From contig JBLYYN010000067.1 in NCBI GenBank assembly GCA_048550535.1, forward strand, positions 1-9,888: 9,888 nt of DNA. Reading direction: 5' to 3'. Below, one piece after another: positions 1-5,635 of the stretch. Made by a program: the position numbers and the translations under genes. Numbering within the stretch: position 1 is the first letter of the stretch; the number at the start of each line of letters is the position of its first letter. Source of the DNA: CBDULX01 sp048550535. Its GTDB lineage: Bacteria; Pseudomonadota; Gammaproteobacteria; SZUA-229. The notes under the pieces were generated by a model that did not search any database, was not told the DNA's origin, and saw nothing but the letters and a program-made list of their open reading frames with translations.

Positions 1-423
1 CATTAAATGCCTTCATCAATGATCGATTAGCAACCCATAAAATCACTAATATAGATAAAAAACACATTATATAATTATTCCATAATATACGAAGAATAGT
101 GTGACTAAACTGAATCTAAGCATGTCTATTGTTCATAAACTCCCTGGTCAGCACCTCATAATTACTGTTTTGCTCCTGGGCTATGCTGGTTTTGGCTTAT
201 TTTCTATAAAGTAAACCTATGGATGTAATAAAACACATTAATCTGTCTACCCAGGCTAGATGCACTATTCTTTTACGCTAGTATACAGTGCCCCATTCGA
301 TACTCCGCTAACAAGCTGATTACACAGGGAGTTTCTCACAAGAAATTCTTATTAGCTATTCTACTCAAGCCATTTCCCAGTATGAGCTGAAAATACTTCG
401 TGCTTATGTTGAACGATAATTTA

Positions 424-441
424 AGTCTGAATTAGCAGACT
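424..441. other. Small hairpin, possible weak terminator
   Basis: A perfect 6-bp inverted repeat, AGTCTG and CAGACT, surrounds a 6-base loop (AATTAG). It lies 4 nt after a stop codon closing a start-less frame (312-419) and about 75 nt before the small-protein gene at 518. There is no clean T tract after it, so termination is only a possibility. Confidence 0.3.
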
Positions 442-507
442 AATTGTAAGTGATATTTGCTTTGAACCAGTGCTAGATTAAGCATGATGTGAAAAAACTA
501 CTTGCAT

Positions 508-511
508 GGAG
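508..511 (+). promoter_or_regulatory. Ribosome binding site that decides the start at 518
   Basis: GGAG sits 6 nt upstream of the ATG at 518. It overlaps the other possible ATG at 506, which has no Shine-Dalgarno sequence of its own. The spacing favours 518 as the true start and shortens the protein from 77 to 73 residues. Confidence 0.65.
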
Positions 512-517
512 ACGGCT

Positions 518-739
518 ATGTTATTACGACAGATGTCTAGTGGTCATATGGTAGAAGTATTAAATCTTCTTGAGCTCATTAATCTCAACTGCGATGAAGT
601 CATTGGTCAATACCAGGAAGGTGAGGATGCTCTAGACCCTGTAAGCTTTAAAAAATCTGACTTACAGTTCTTATCTGGTGAAGAGCTACCCCACTGCTGG
701 ACGGATCCACATTATCGCGATAGTGAGATTACAAGATAG
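518..739 (+). CDS. Small conserved-looking hypothetical protein (73 aa)
   Basis: Function unknown. The 73-residue product begins MLLRQMSSGHMVEVL and ends in a segment with LSGEELPHCWTDPHYRD. It is acidic in the middle (QEGEDALDP), has one Cys-Trp pair near the C terminus, and shows no signal peptide or membrane helix. The pattern (MLLR...GHMVEVL, GEE/GED, KSDL.FLSGE.LP.CW.DPHYR) reminds me of a family of roughly 70-residue gammaproteobacterial proteins, some loosely named acetyltransferase. That is recollection, and no acetyltransferase motif is visible. The start at 518 is chosen because GGAG lies 6 nt before it; the in-frame ATG at 506 lacks a ribosome site. A strong terminator follows 64 nt after the stop, which supports a real, separately transcribed, probably single-gene unit in an otherwise gene-poor stretch. 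Confidence 0.72.
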   Translation: MLLRQMSSGHMVEVLNLLELINLNCDEVIGQYQEGEDALDPVSFKKSDLQFLSGEELPHCWTDPHYRDSEITR

Positions 740-802
740 ATATCCAGGACCATTAGTTTAATTATCTATTTTTGTGTTACCAATACCAATGCGGTTTTTA
801 CA

Positions 803-832
803 TACAGGGGCTGGTGTATTCCAGTCCCTGTA
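803..832 (+). terminator. Rho-independent terminator after the 73-aa gene
   Basis: TACAGGGGCTGG pairs with CCAGTCCCTGTA around a 6-base loop (TGTATT). This gives a 12-bp stem with a single G-U pair. It is followed by ATTTAGTCTTATTTTTA, an interrupted T-rich tail. It lies 64 nt after the stop at 739 and fits an intrinsic terminator for that gene. Confidence 0.75.
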
Positions 833-995
833 ATTTAGTCTTATTTTTACTAACTACTGTTTAAATCAGGTCTGCAACCTCGATAACATTCATCAATTGT
901 TTCCTGCTTAGTTCTGAAGCTACCTGCCAAGTTTTTTATTCAGCGACATTGCTGCATCGAGCAAAGAATCATCCTTACTAGCTTCATGGCCACAT

Positions 996-1268
996 GTGGT
1001 CAAGACCATGGCTACGCTAGCTGAGAAAATTCTTATTAAAAGCCCTATTCACTATGCCTTGTTATGGGTAAATCTGGTAAATAAACCTGATACATTCATA
1101 ATTTATATCGCAGATACTGTACTCATGAATTCTCTAGCTGATATCATTCAAACTCATCCAGAATTCATTCTCTGTCAAAATAAATATGCCAATATCACTC
1201 GTTCGGGTGATAGACATGATTTCTTCTATATCATTAAATACACAGGGAGCGAAATAATTCGCGAATAG
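996..1268 (+). CDS. Doubtful 90-codon frame, possibly the tail of a decayed gene
   Basis: Not recognised. The frame would start at a GTG (996) or at an ATG four codons on (1008); neither has a Shine-Dalgarno sequence. The frame is in fact open upstream to position 918 without a good start, giving a plausible but start-less extension, so this could be the 3' part of a broken gene. The product has two hydrophobic stretches (ALLWVNLVN; FIIYIADTVLM) and ends in SEIIRE. It ends 27 nt before the hydrolase start and is in the same frame, so co-transcription is possible. On the opposite strand, 920-1009 also reads like protein (a 29-codon frame from an ATG at 1009). This makes the real coding strand uncertain. 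It may well be noise. Confidence 0.28.
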   Translation: MVKTMATLAEKILIKSPIHYALLWVNLVNKPDTFIIYIADTVLMNSLADIIQTHPEFILCQNKYANITRSGDRHDFFYIIKYTGSEIIRE

Positions 1269-1295
1269 TATCAAATTAACATCCAACTGGATGAA

Positions 1296-2186
1296 ATGGT
1301 CAAAAAAATGGATACGGACAGCTTGTTACTGGATAACCGATACCAGCTGGCATGGAATGAATATGGTGTAGCCGACGGTGAACCTGTTTTCTATTTTCAT
1401 GGCATACCAGGTTCCCGGCTTGAAGCATATCCTGCCGATGAAATTGCTCGAAATTTAAATATACGCCTGATTGTTCCCGACAGACCCGGCTATGGTGCCT
1501 CAGACTTCCAGAATAACTTTAGCTTACTCGATTGGCCCAGGATGGTCACTCAACTGGCTGATAAACTTGACCTGAAACGATTCTCCATCCTTGGCTACTC
1601 AGGTGGTGGCGCATATGCTCTAGCCTGCGCCCATGAAATTAAAGATAGAATCAAGCATATAGCACTGGTAAGCAGTTCAGCACCTTTTGAATCTGAGGCC
1701 ATGCTTAATCATATAAATCCCAATTTAAAACCTCTGTATCAATTAGCCGCTGCTGATTACGATACCGCCATAGAAAAAGTAACCGTGCTTGCAACGTCTC
1801 CTGAATCCTTTTTGGATGTTTTAAGGTTACGATTACCCGCAGATGATAAAGCTTTATTCAAGCAAATATCTTTTCAAAAATATTATCTACTGAACCTTTC
1901 ACTGGCTATTGCTCATGGCGTTAACGGCATAGTCAACGATTTGCGCAATATCACCCTGCCCTGGCAGTTTAATCTAGAGGATATACAGTCTCATATCAGT
2001 ATCTGGCATGGACGGAATAATATGAATATTGCATTCCCTCTTGCAGAATACCTGGACAACAAACTCAAGAATACATCTTCCTATTTCCTGGATAATACTG
2101 GACATTATTTTTTATTTTATCGATGGCGTATTATATTAGACAAGTTAGTCAATCAAGAATCGAGACATTATGATGTGGCAATCTAA
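1296..2186 (+). CDS. Alpha/beta-fold hydrolase
   Basis: Probable soluble alpha/beta hydrolase of 296 residues; substrate unknown. The fold is marked by HGIPGSR at 35-41 (oxyanion-hole loop), DRPGYG at 62-67, the nucleophile elbow GYSGG with Ser102, and a C-terminal NTGH with His270. At the usual place of the catalytic acid (WHGxxD) the sequence reads WHGRNN, so Asn242 stands where Asp is expected. The acid may come from elsewhere, or activity may be altered. No signal peptide is seen, so it is probably cytoplasmic. Start: the ATG at 1296 has a weak GGA a few bases before it, and an ATG at 1308 (residue 5) is an alternative; the first is kept. The gene is more AT-rich than the genes from 2955 onward, and it stands alone apart from the doubtful frame just upstream. 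Esterase, lipase and dehalogenase-like roles all remain possible. Confidence 0.88.
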   Translation: MVKKMDTDSLLLDNRYQLAWNEYGVADGEPVFYFHGIPGSRLEAYPADEIARNLNIRLIVPDRPGYGASDFQNNFSLLDWPRMVTQLADKLDLKRFSILGYSGGGAYALACAHEIKDRIKHIALVSSSAPFESEAMLNHINPNLKPLYQLAAADYDTAIEKVTVLATSPESFLDVLRLRLPADDKALFKQISFQKYYLLNLSLAIAHGVNGIVNDLRNITLPWQFNLEDIQSHISIWHGRNNMNIAFPLAEYLDNKLKNTSSYFLDNTGHYFLFYRWRIILDKLVNQESRHYDVAI

Positions 2187-2506
2187 CTGATTATTAGAGT
2201 CAGGACATATACACCACTTAATTTCCCTGTATATACAGCATTATTTAAGCCAGTTTATGCAATAACCGCCTTAACCTAATGGCTCTGATTTTAAATGCTG
2301 ACAGGTCTGGTCTATATGGATACTGTCAACATCAGTTCAATGCCTATTATTCATTCAAAAACCGACAACAAAGCCCCGCTCTGGATTCAGGCATATAAGT
2401 ACTATTATAAGCACTGGCGGCTGTGATTAATGAACAGTTATAAGTCAATCAATACTCATTACCTGTATTAATCGGTTAGTTACACATAGCTATGACCTGT
2501 ATTTCA

Positions 2507-2522
2507 GGCTTATTAATAAGCC
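2507..2522. repeat. 16-bp perfect palindrome
   Basis: GGCTTATTAATAAGCC is a perfect palindrome. As RNA it would form a 6-bp stem with a TTAA loop. Neither side has a T tract, so it does not look like a terminator. It could be a protein-binding site or a chance symmetry in AT-rich DNA. Confidence 0.5.
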
Positions 2523-2584
2523 CAAATATTATAAAACACTAAACTCGCACCTGAACTATCACCACAAAATACACATTAAAATCA

Positions 2585-2753
2585 AAAAGAAAACACGAAT
2601 GCACGCAAATATAGATACGACAATGTAAGGCTAAATTTGGTAATATCTGAATCACAGCGCTGTAAAACAGATTTTATAGACGTCCAAATAAGCTCGAGAT
2701 GTAGCTTAATCTGTTATTTTTAGCATTTATTTGCGTTTAATTCGTTTTCTTTT
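2585..2753. repeat. Inverted-repeat element, MITE-like or REP-like, no ORF
   Basis: The outer arms are 2585-2611 and 2728-2753. They match in inverted orientation through the blocks AAAAGAAAAC, CGAAT and ACGCAAATA, with small insertions between blocks. Inside are a second imperfect pair (GCTAAATTTGG near 2630-2640 and CCAAATAAGC at 2684-2693) and an inner nested structure: ATCTG (2645-2649), the palindrome ACAGCGCTGT (2654-2663) and CAGAT (2668-2672). The whole segment could fold into one branched structure. It carries no transposase. The arm TATTTGCGTTTAATTCG resembles the TTTGCGTTyATTCGCG-type repeats I recall from many environmental proteobacterial genomes. It is probably a decayed non-autonomous repeat, and no clear target-site duplication was identified. 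Confidence 0.5.
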
Positions 2754-2792
2754 GCTTTTGACTTTATTAACATTCATTTATAAATATTCGTG

Positions 2793-2814
2793 GGGATAGC
2801 TCAGGATCTGTCCC
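2793..2814. other. Hairpin, 7-bp stem
   Basis: GGGATAG pairs with CTGTCCC (one G-U pair) around an 8-base loop. It sits about 140 nt before ppk2. No T run follows. GGATCTGTCCC resembles the foot of REP sequences linked to RAYT transposases, but only one copy is visible here. Confidence 0.4.
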
Positions 2815-2874
2815 GACTTCTACCCCTAAATATGAGTTTTTCTCAAATACGCTCGCTTCCTGACTCATTCTTTA

Positions 2875-2894
2875 ATATTGACTCGAATCAATAT
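2875..2894. promoter_or_regulatory. Near-perfect 20-bp palindrome, candidate operator for ppk2
   Basis: ATATTGACTCGAATCAATAT is symmetrical at 18 of 20 positions (arms ATATTGA/TCAATAT, TCGA centre). It overlaps a promoter-like -35 (TTGACT) upstream of ppk2, a typical place for a repressor or activator site. The regulator is unknown. Confidence 0.4.
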
Positions 2895-2906
2895 GAACCT
2901 GTTAAT
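2878..2906 (+). promoter_or_regulatory. Possible sigma-70 promoter of ppk2
   Basis: TTGACT (2878-2883) is followed after 17 bases by GTTAAT (2901-2906), matching 5/6 and 4/6 of the consensus. An alternative -10, TATAAA at 2919-2924, has no good -35. The -10 at 2901 would leave a leader of about 40 nt before the ATG at 2955. Confidence 0.35.
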
Positions 2907-2954
2907 GTGTTCTACACTTATAAAAATTAGCTTAATTTTCTGTGGAGATGGCAG

Positions 2955-3920
2955 ATGAATAAAGATGCAAAATTTACCTTACCCAATATTTCATCTGATC
3001 GTGAGGATCAGGAGCTGGTTGAAGCTAAAGTACTGAAAGATATGGGTAAACGTAAAATTTTCTCCGATGCCAATTACCCTTATCCCGAAAAAATGAAATC
3101 CAAAGAATATGAGTCGCTAAAAAAGAATTTGCAGATAGAGCTGGTCAAAATGCAGAACTGGGTCAAGGAATCTGGCGAAAAAGTGCTTATCCTGTTCGAA
3201 GGCCGCGATGCCGCTGGCAAAGGCGGCACCATCAAGCGCATGATGGAACACATGAACCCCCGTGGTGCACGAGTCGTGGCCCTGGAAAAACCCAGCGAAT
3301 TCGAACAGGGACAATGGTATTTCCAGCGCTATATTCAGCACCTGCCCAGTGATGGTGAAATTGTCATGCTGGACCGCTCCTGGTACAACCGGGCCGGTGT
3401 AGAACGGGTGATGGGCTTTTGCAAACCCGGTGACTATCTTGAGTTCATGCGCCAGGCACCGGAACTGGAGCGTATGCTGGTTCGCAGTGGTATCAAATTT
3501 TTTAAATTATGGTTCTCCGTGAGCCGAAATGAACAGTTCAGACGTTTTCAGGGCCGCCAGCACGATCCTTTGAAACAGTGGAAACTAAGCCCAATCGACC
3601 TGGCCTCGCTGGATAAGTGGGAAGGTTACACGGAAGCCAAAGAAGCCATGTTCTTCTACACAGACACCGCTGATGCACCCTGGACCGTTGTCAAATCAGA
3701 CTGTAAGAAACGTGCGCGCATCAATGCCATGCGATTCGTGTTAAATCAAGTTGATTATCCCAATAAGAACCCCGATATCGTCCAGTCGCCCGACCCATTG
3801 ATTGTGGGATCTGCCGATACCATATATGAAAAAGGCGAACACAAGCTTGAAGAAGCCCCCCTCATAAAAGACTTACCCATAGAGACCGACTCATCCGAGG
3901 AAATTGACAAGAAGGAATAG
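2955..3920 (+). CDS. ppk2: Polyphosphate kinase 2 (PPK2 family)
   Basis: Transfers phosphate between inorganic polyphosphate and nucleotides (typically polyP + NDP giving NTP, reversible). It is cytoplasmic and Mg2+-dependent. The 321-residue single-domain protein has the P-loop GRDAAGKGG at 83-91 and the Walker B region EIVMLDRSWYNR around 135-146 (Asp140, Arg141). It also has the family stretch QWYFQRY at 120-126 and the lid segment SRNEQFRRFQGRQHDPLKQW at about 190-209. Length and layout fit one-domain PPK2; the substrate class (ADP, GDP or AMP) cannot be fixed from sequence alone, though class I is my guess. The last 30 or so residues form a charged, acidic tail beyond the usual core. The ATG at 2955 has GGAG 8 nt before it. 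Upstream lie a possible promoter and a 20-bp near-palindrome; downstream, a small gene starts after 5 nt, so the two are almost surely one operon. Confidence 0.96.
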   Translation: MNKDAKFTLPNISSDREDQELVEAKVLKDMGKRKIFSDANYPYPEKMKSKEYESLKKNLQIELVKMQNWVKESGEKVLILFEGRDAAGKGGTIKRMMEHMNPRGARVVALEKPSEFEQGQWYFQRYIQHLPSDGEIVMLDRSWYNRAGVERVMGFCKPGDYLEFMRQAPELERMLVRSGIKFFKLWFSVSRNEQFRRFQGRQHDPLKQWKLSPIDLASLDKWEGYTEAKEAMFFYTDTADAPWTVVKSDCKKRARINAMRFVLNQVDYPNKNPDIVQSPDPLIVGSADTIYEKGEHKLEEAPLIKDLPIETDSSEEIDKKE

Positions 3921-3925
3921 ACACC

Positions 3926-4141
3926 ATGCATAAAACACAACATGCCAAAAAAATCACAGAACGCTTTCGAGATCTGGTCACTGATGCTGGCGATTCATTG
4001 CCGGAACAACATTATGATGAACTGATACTGCTCATCGAGGCGGGAATAGATACCGCACTGGTCGAACGCCTGGAAAATATCGCCGATACAATACAAAAGC
4101 TGGCCCATGACATAAGAAATGATGCCGAGTATTTTGACTAG
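3926..4141 (+). CDS. Small helical hypothetical protein, ppk2 operon partner
   Basis: Not recognised by family. The 71-residue product is charged and probably all-helical, without signal peptide or membrane segment. The middle reads LPEQHYDELILLIEAGIDTA, followed by a likely amphipathic helix (VERLENIADTIQKLAHDI) and an acidic end (NDAEYFD). It starts 5 nt after the ppk2 stop. Its ribosome site AAGGA (3912-3916) lies inside the last codons of ppk2, 9 nt before the ATG, so translation is tightly linked. That arrangement suggests a role with PPK2, such as a regulator or binding partner, but this is inference from position only. Codon use looks like that of ppk2. Confidence 0.8.
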   Translation: MHKTQHAKKITERFRDLVTDAGDSLPEQHYDELILLIEAGIDTALVERLENIADTIQKLAHDIRNDAEYFD

Positions 4142-4448
4142 TGTAGTGCTGATATCAGTGCAAGAACACTGGCTCTTATCTTAGGGTTATATATTGAGTA
4201 TAGCTAAACCCCATTTTTGAGTGCTGCTCTTTACACTCGCCAAAAGTCGTATTCTAAACCAGGCAATTTATTAATTGCATAAATAGATTATTTTTCGTCC
4301 ATTTATAGACTACATACCTTATCTCACTCTGTTCAGGACTCTATGAATAGTGTGCTTCTGCTGCACAATAACATGTAGTGATTATGTTCAACCTGCTACT
4401 GGCCATTTACATTTACATTGATATTGAAGGGGAATGAAATCAGCCTTG
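4142..4448. other. Convergent intergenic region
   Basis: This 307-bp spacer separates the tail of the ppk2 operon from the tail of the outer-membrane protein gene. No gene is visible. Near the left end, GTGCTGATATCAGTGC is a palindrome-like sequence (core CTGATATCAG) within 15 nt of the stop of the small gene, without a T tract. AT-rich short repeats (ATTTAT/ATAAAT) lie near 4260-4310, and a short tandem repeat (ATTTACATTTACATT) near 4408-4420. A clear bidirectional terminator is not seen. Confidence 0.5.
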
Positions 4449-5399
4449 TTAAAGCCCACCGCCCCAGCGATATTGCCAGGCCAGCAGGATGGCATCAAAA
4501 TCAGTGCCGGTGCGTGTCGAAATGCCGGTACTGACAGCAAGTTTAATAGAGCTGAATTTGTTCATGGGGAGGGCGAGCGTTATACCTAAACGCCAGTTAT
4601 TCAGCTTGTTGTCTTTTTCAATACCATCCACTTTTGATATACCACCGGTGAAATAGGTCATATTTATGGCTGTCCATAGGCCGGGAGAAAAGTTGTAAAC
4701 CACATGCCCCTGCATAGAATAAATCGGCGCCTGCTCAAGTTCCTGGCCACCAAAAAAATCGTTATTGTCGCTGTAAAAAGTCACCGCTGCAGCACCTTCT
4801 ACAATCCACTTGCCCAAGGCCTGAGATATACCGAGTTCTGGTTTCAGTGACCATCGGTTGCTGCCCAGGTTCAACAGCCTGTCTGGATCATATTGGCCCC
4901 AGGGTACGGAGAGCTTGATGGTAGCACCGACAATAGTATCTTGCTGATAGTTTAGAAACTCATTAAAGGTGAGTGCCGGAGCGCCACTGATATTGACTGA
5001 AACAGCAATGGCCGGATCAGCCAGGCCACTGACTACACGTTCATGATAGACACTGTCAATAACACCGTTTGCGTCAAGCCCGGCATAGGGTAATACCATG
5101 GCGAACTTTGCCGACTGACCTTTGAATTCAAAAGCATGAGCATATGCGGCTAGCCCAATATTCACCGCAGCATTGGCACCCTGGACAGGCAATGAGGGAT
5201 CGAATAACAGGGCGCCATTTGAATACCCGTATCCCATGAGCAGGAAGTTCATGCCGATAGGTGCATTAGAATAGGCCCGTGGTTCCATTTCCTGTGCCCA
5301 GGCGCTGCCGCCATATAATAACGCCATTAGTAGAGTAAGACGCAACCCGGAGTAGAAATCTAAAAAGCTATTCAATGTGCAACCACTCTTTCGAATCAA
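4449..5399 (-). CDS. Outer-membrane beta-barrel protein, Phenol_MetA_deg family transporter
   Basis: Predicted outer-membrane protein of the family called 'MetA-pathway of phenol degradation' or simply 'transporter'; the actual substrate is unknown. The N terminus is a signal peptide with a hydrophobic core (LTLLMALLYGG) and a cleavage site AWA|QE after residue 35. The mature part begins with the family pattern PRAYSNAPIGMNFLLMGYGY and contains PWGQYDPDRLLNLGSNRWSLKPELG and NDFFGGQ. It ends in alternating strands with terminal QYRWGGGL, as in beta-barrels. Start: the frame's first usable codon is TTG at 5399, with a TAG stop about 24 nt further upstream. A second TTG, eight codons in, has AAAGAG 9 nt before it and also leaves a good signal peptide, so the true start may be 24 nt downstream. 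It is transcribed alone, towards the ppk2 operon. A 12-bp palindrome lies just upstream. Confidence 0.88.
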   Translation of the reverse strand: MIRKSGCTLNSFLDFYSGLRLTLLMALLYGGSAWAQEMEPRAYSNAPIGMNFLLMGYGYSNGALLFDPSLPVQGANAAVNIGLAAYAHAFEFKGQSAKFAMVLPYAGLDANGVIDSVYHERVVSGLADPAIAVSVNISGAPALTFNEFLNYQQDTIVGATIKLSVPWGQYDPDRLLNLGSNRWSLKPELGISQALGKWIVEGAAAVTFYSDNNDFFGGQELEQAPIYSMQGHVVYNFSPGLWTAINMTYFTGGISKVDGIEKDNKLNNWRLGITLALPMNKFSSIKLAVSTGISTRTGTDFDAILLAWQYRWGGGL

Positions 5400-5413
5400 A
5401 AAACTTTGTATTA

Positions 5414-5425
5414 TGTGCTAGCACA
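5414..5425. promoter_or_regulatory. 12-bp perfect palindrome upstream of the outer-membrane protein gene
   Basis: TGTGCTAGCACA is a perfect palindrome 15 nt upstream of the TTG at 5399. On the minus strand TAATAC follows it directly. The position suits an operator, but no regulator can be named and no good -35/-10 pair is visible. Confidence 0.35.
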
Positions 5426-5526
5426 AACTACCCATATATAATTTTCCGCTCAATGTCCACCAGGATTCTATAGAGTCATCATTTGCTTCCAAGCAATGAA
5501 TGCCCCCAATACGGGCTAAATCACGA

Positions 5527-5539
5527 GCCGCTCAGCGGC
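5527..5539. other. Short GC-rich hairpin between mgtE and the outer-membrane protein gene
   Basis: GCCGCTCAGCGGC forms a 5-bp stem with a 3-base loop, about 95 nt after the mgtE stop (minus strand). There is no T tract on either side. It could help end mgtE transcription, but the distance and missing T run make this weak. Confidence 0.3.
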
Positions 5540-5635
5540 CAGGAACCAGGGAGTACTGAACACCCATGCCAACACTTGATTATTTCTATCTTAACGCAGT
5601 TCATACCTGGCGACATACAGGGACTGGCCAATGGT

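Larger units (their letters stand above)
1..517. other. AT-rich stretch without a convincing gene
   Basis: No reading frame here has both a plausible ribosome site and protein-like content. Two small frames were noted. Positions 122-214 (+) could encode a 30-residue peptide with a hydrophobic segment (IITVLLLGYAGFGLF), but there is no Shine-Dalgarno sequence before its ATG. Positions 312-419 (+) are open for 35 codons without a start and end in a TAA. Four bases later comes a hairpin (stem AGTCTG/CAGACT, 424-441), so this may be the 3' tail of a decayed gene. Neither is strong enough to call. The rest is AT-rich and shows no recognisable regulatory site. Confidence 0.5.
2187..2954. other. 768-bp spacer rich in palindromes
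   Basis: No credible gene. The longest small frame (2295-2426, +, 43 codons, ending KYYYKHWRL) lacks a ribosome site for its first ATG and is not called. The stretch carries several symmetrical sequences: CTGTATATACAG at 2227-2238, CATAGCTATG at 2485-2494, a 16-bp perfect palindrome at 2507-2522, an inverted-repeat element at 2585-2753, a hairpin at 2793-2814 and a near-palindrome at 2875-2894. The last of these overlaps the likely ppk2 promoter. The spacer is AT-rich throughout. Confidence 0.6.

Noticed and set aside
2227..2238. CTGTATATACAG resembles a LexA (SOS) box
   Set aside because: LexA needs CTG-N10-CAG; here only 6 bases separate CTG and CAG, and it lies after a stop codon rather than at a promoter.
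2295..2426. 43-codon plus-strand frame ending KYYYKHWRL
   Set aside because: No ribosome site at the first ATG and only a distant AGG before the second; no recognisable family, within a gene-poor spacer.
2790..2830. GGGGATAGCTCAG looks like the 5' end of a tRNA
   Set aside because: No anticodon arm, T arm or CCA-side acceptor strand can be fitted; only a 7-bp hairpin forms.
5616..5627. TACAGGGACTGG is the exact reverse complement of 821-832 in the terminator
   Set aside because: A 12-base match is expected by chance a few times in a window of this size, and flanks do not match.
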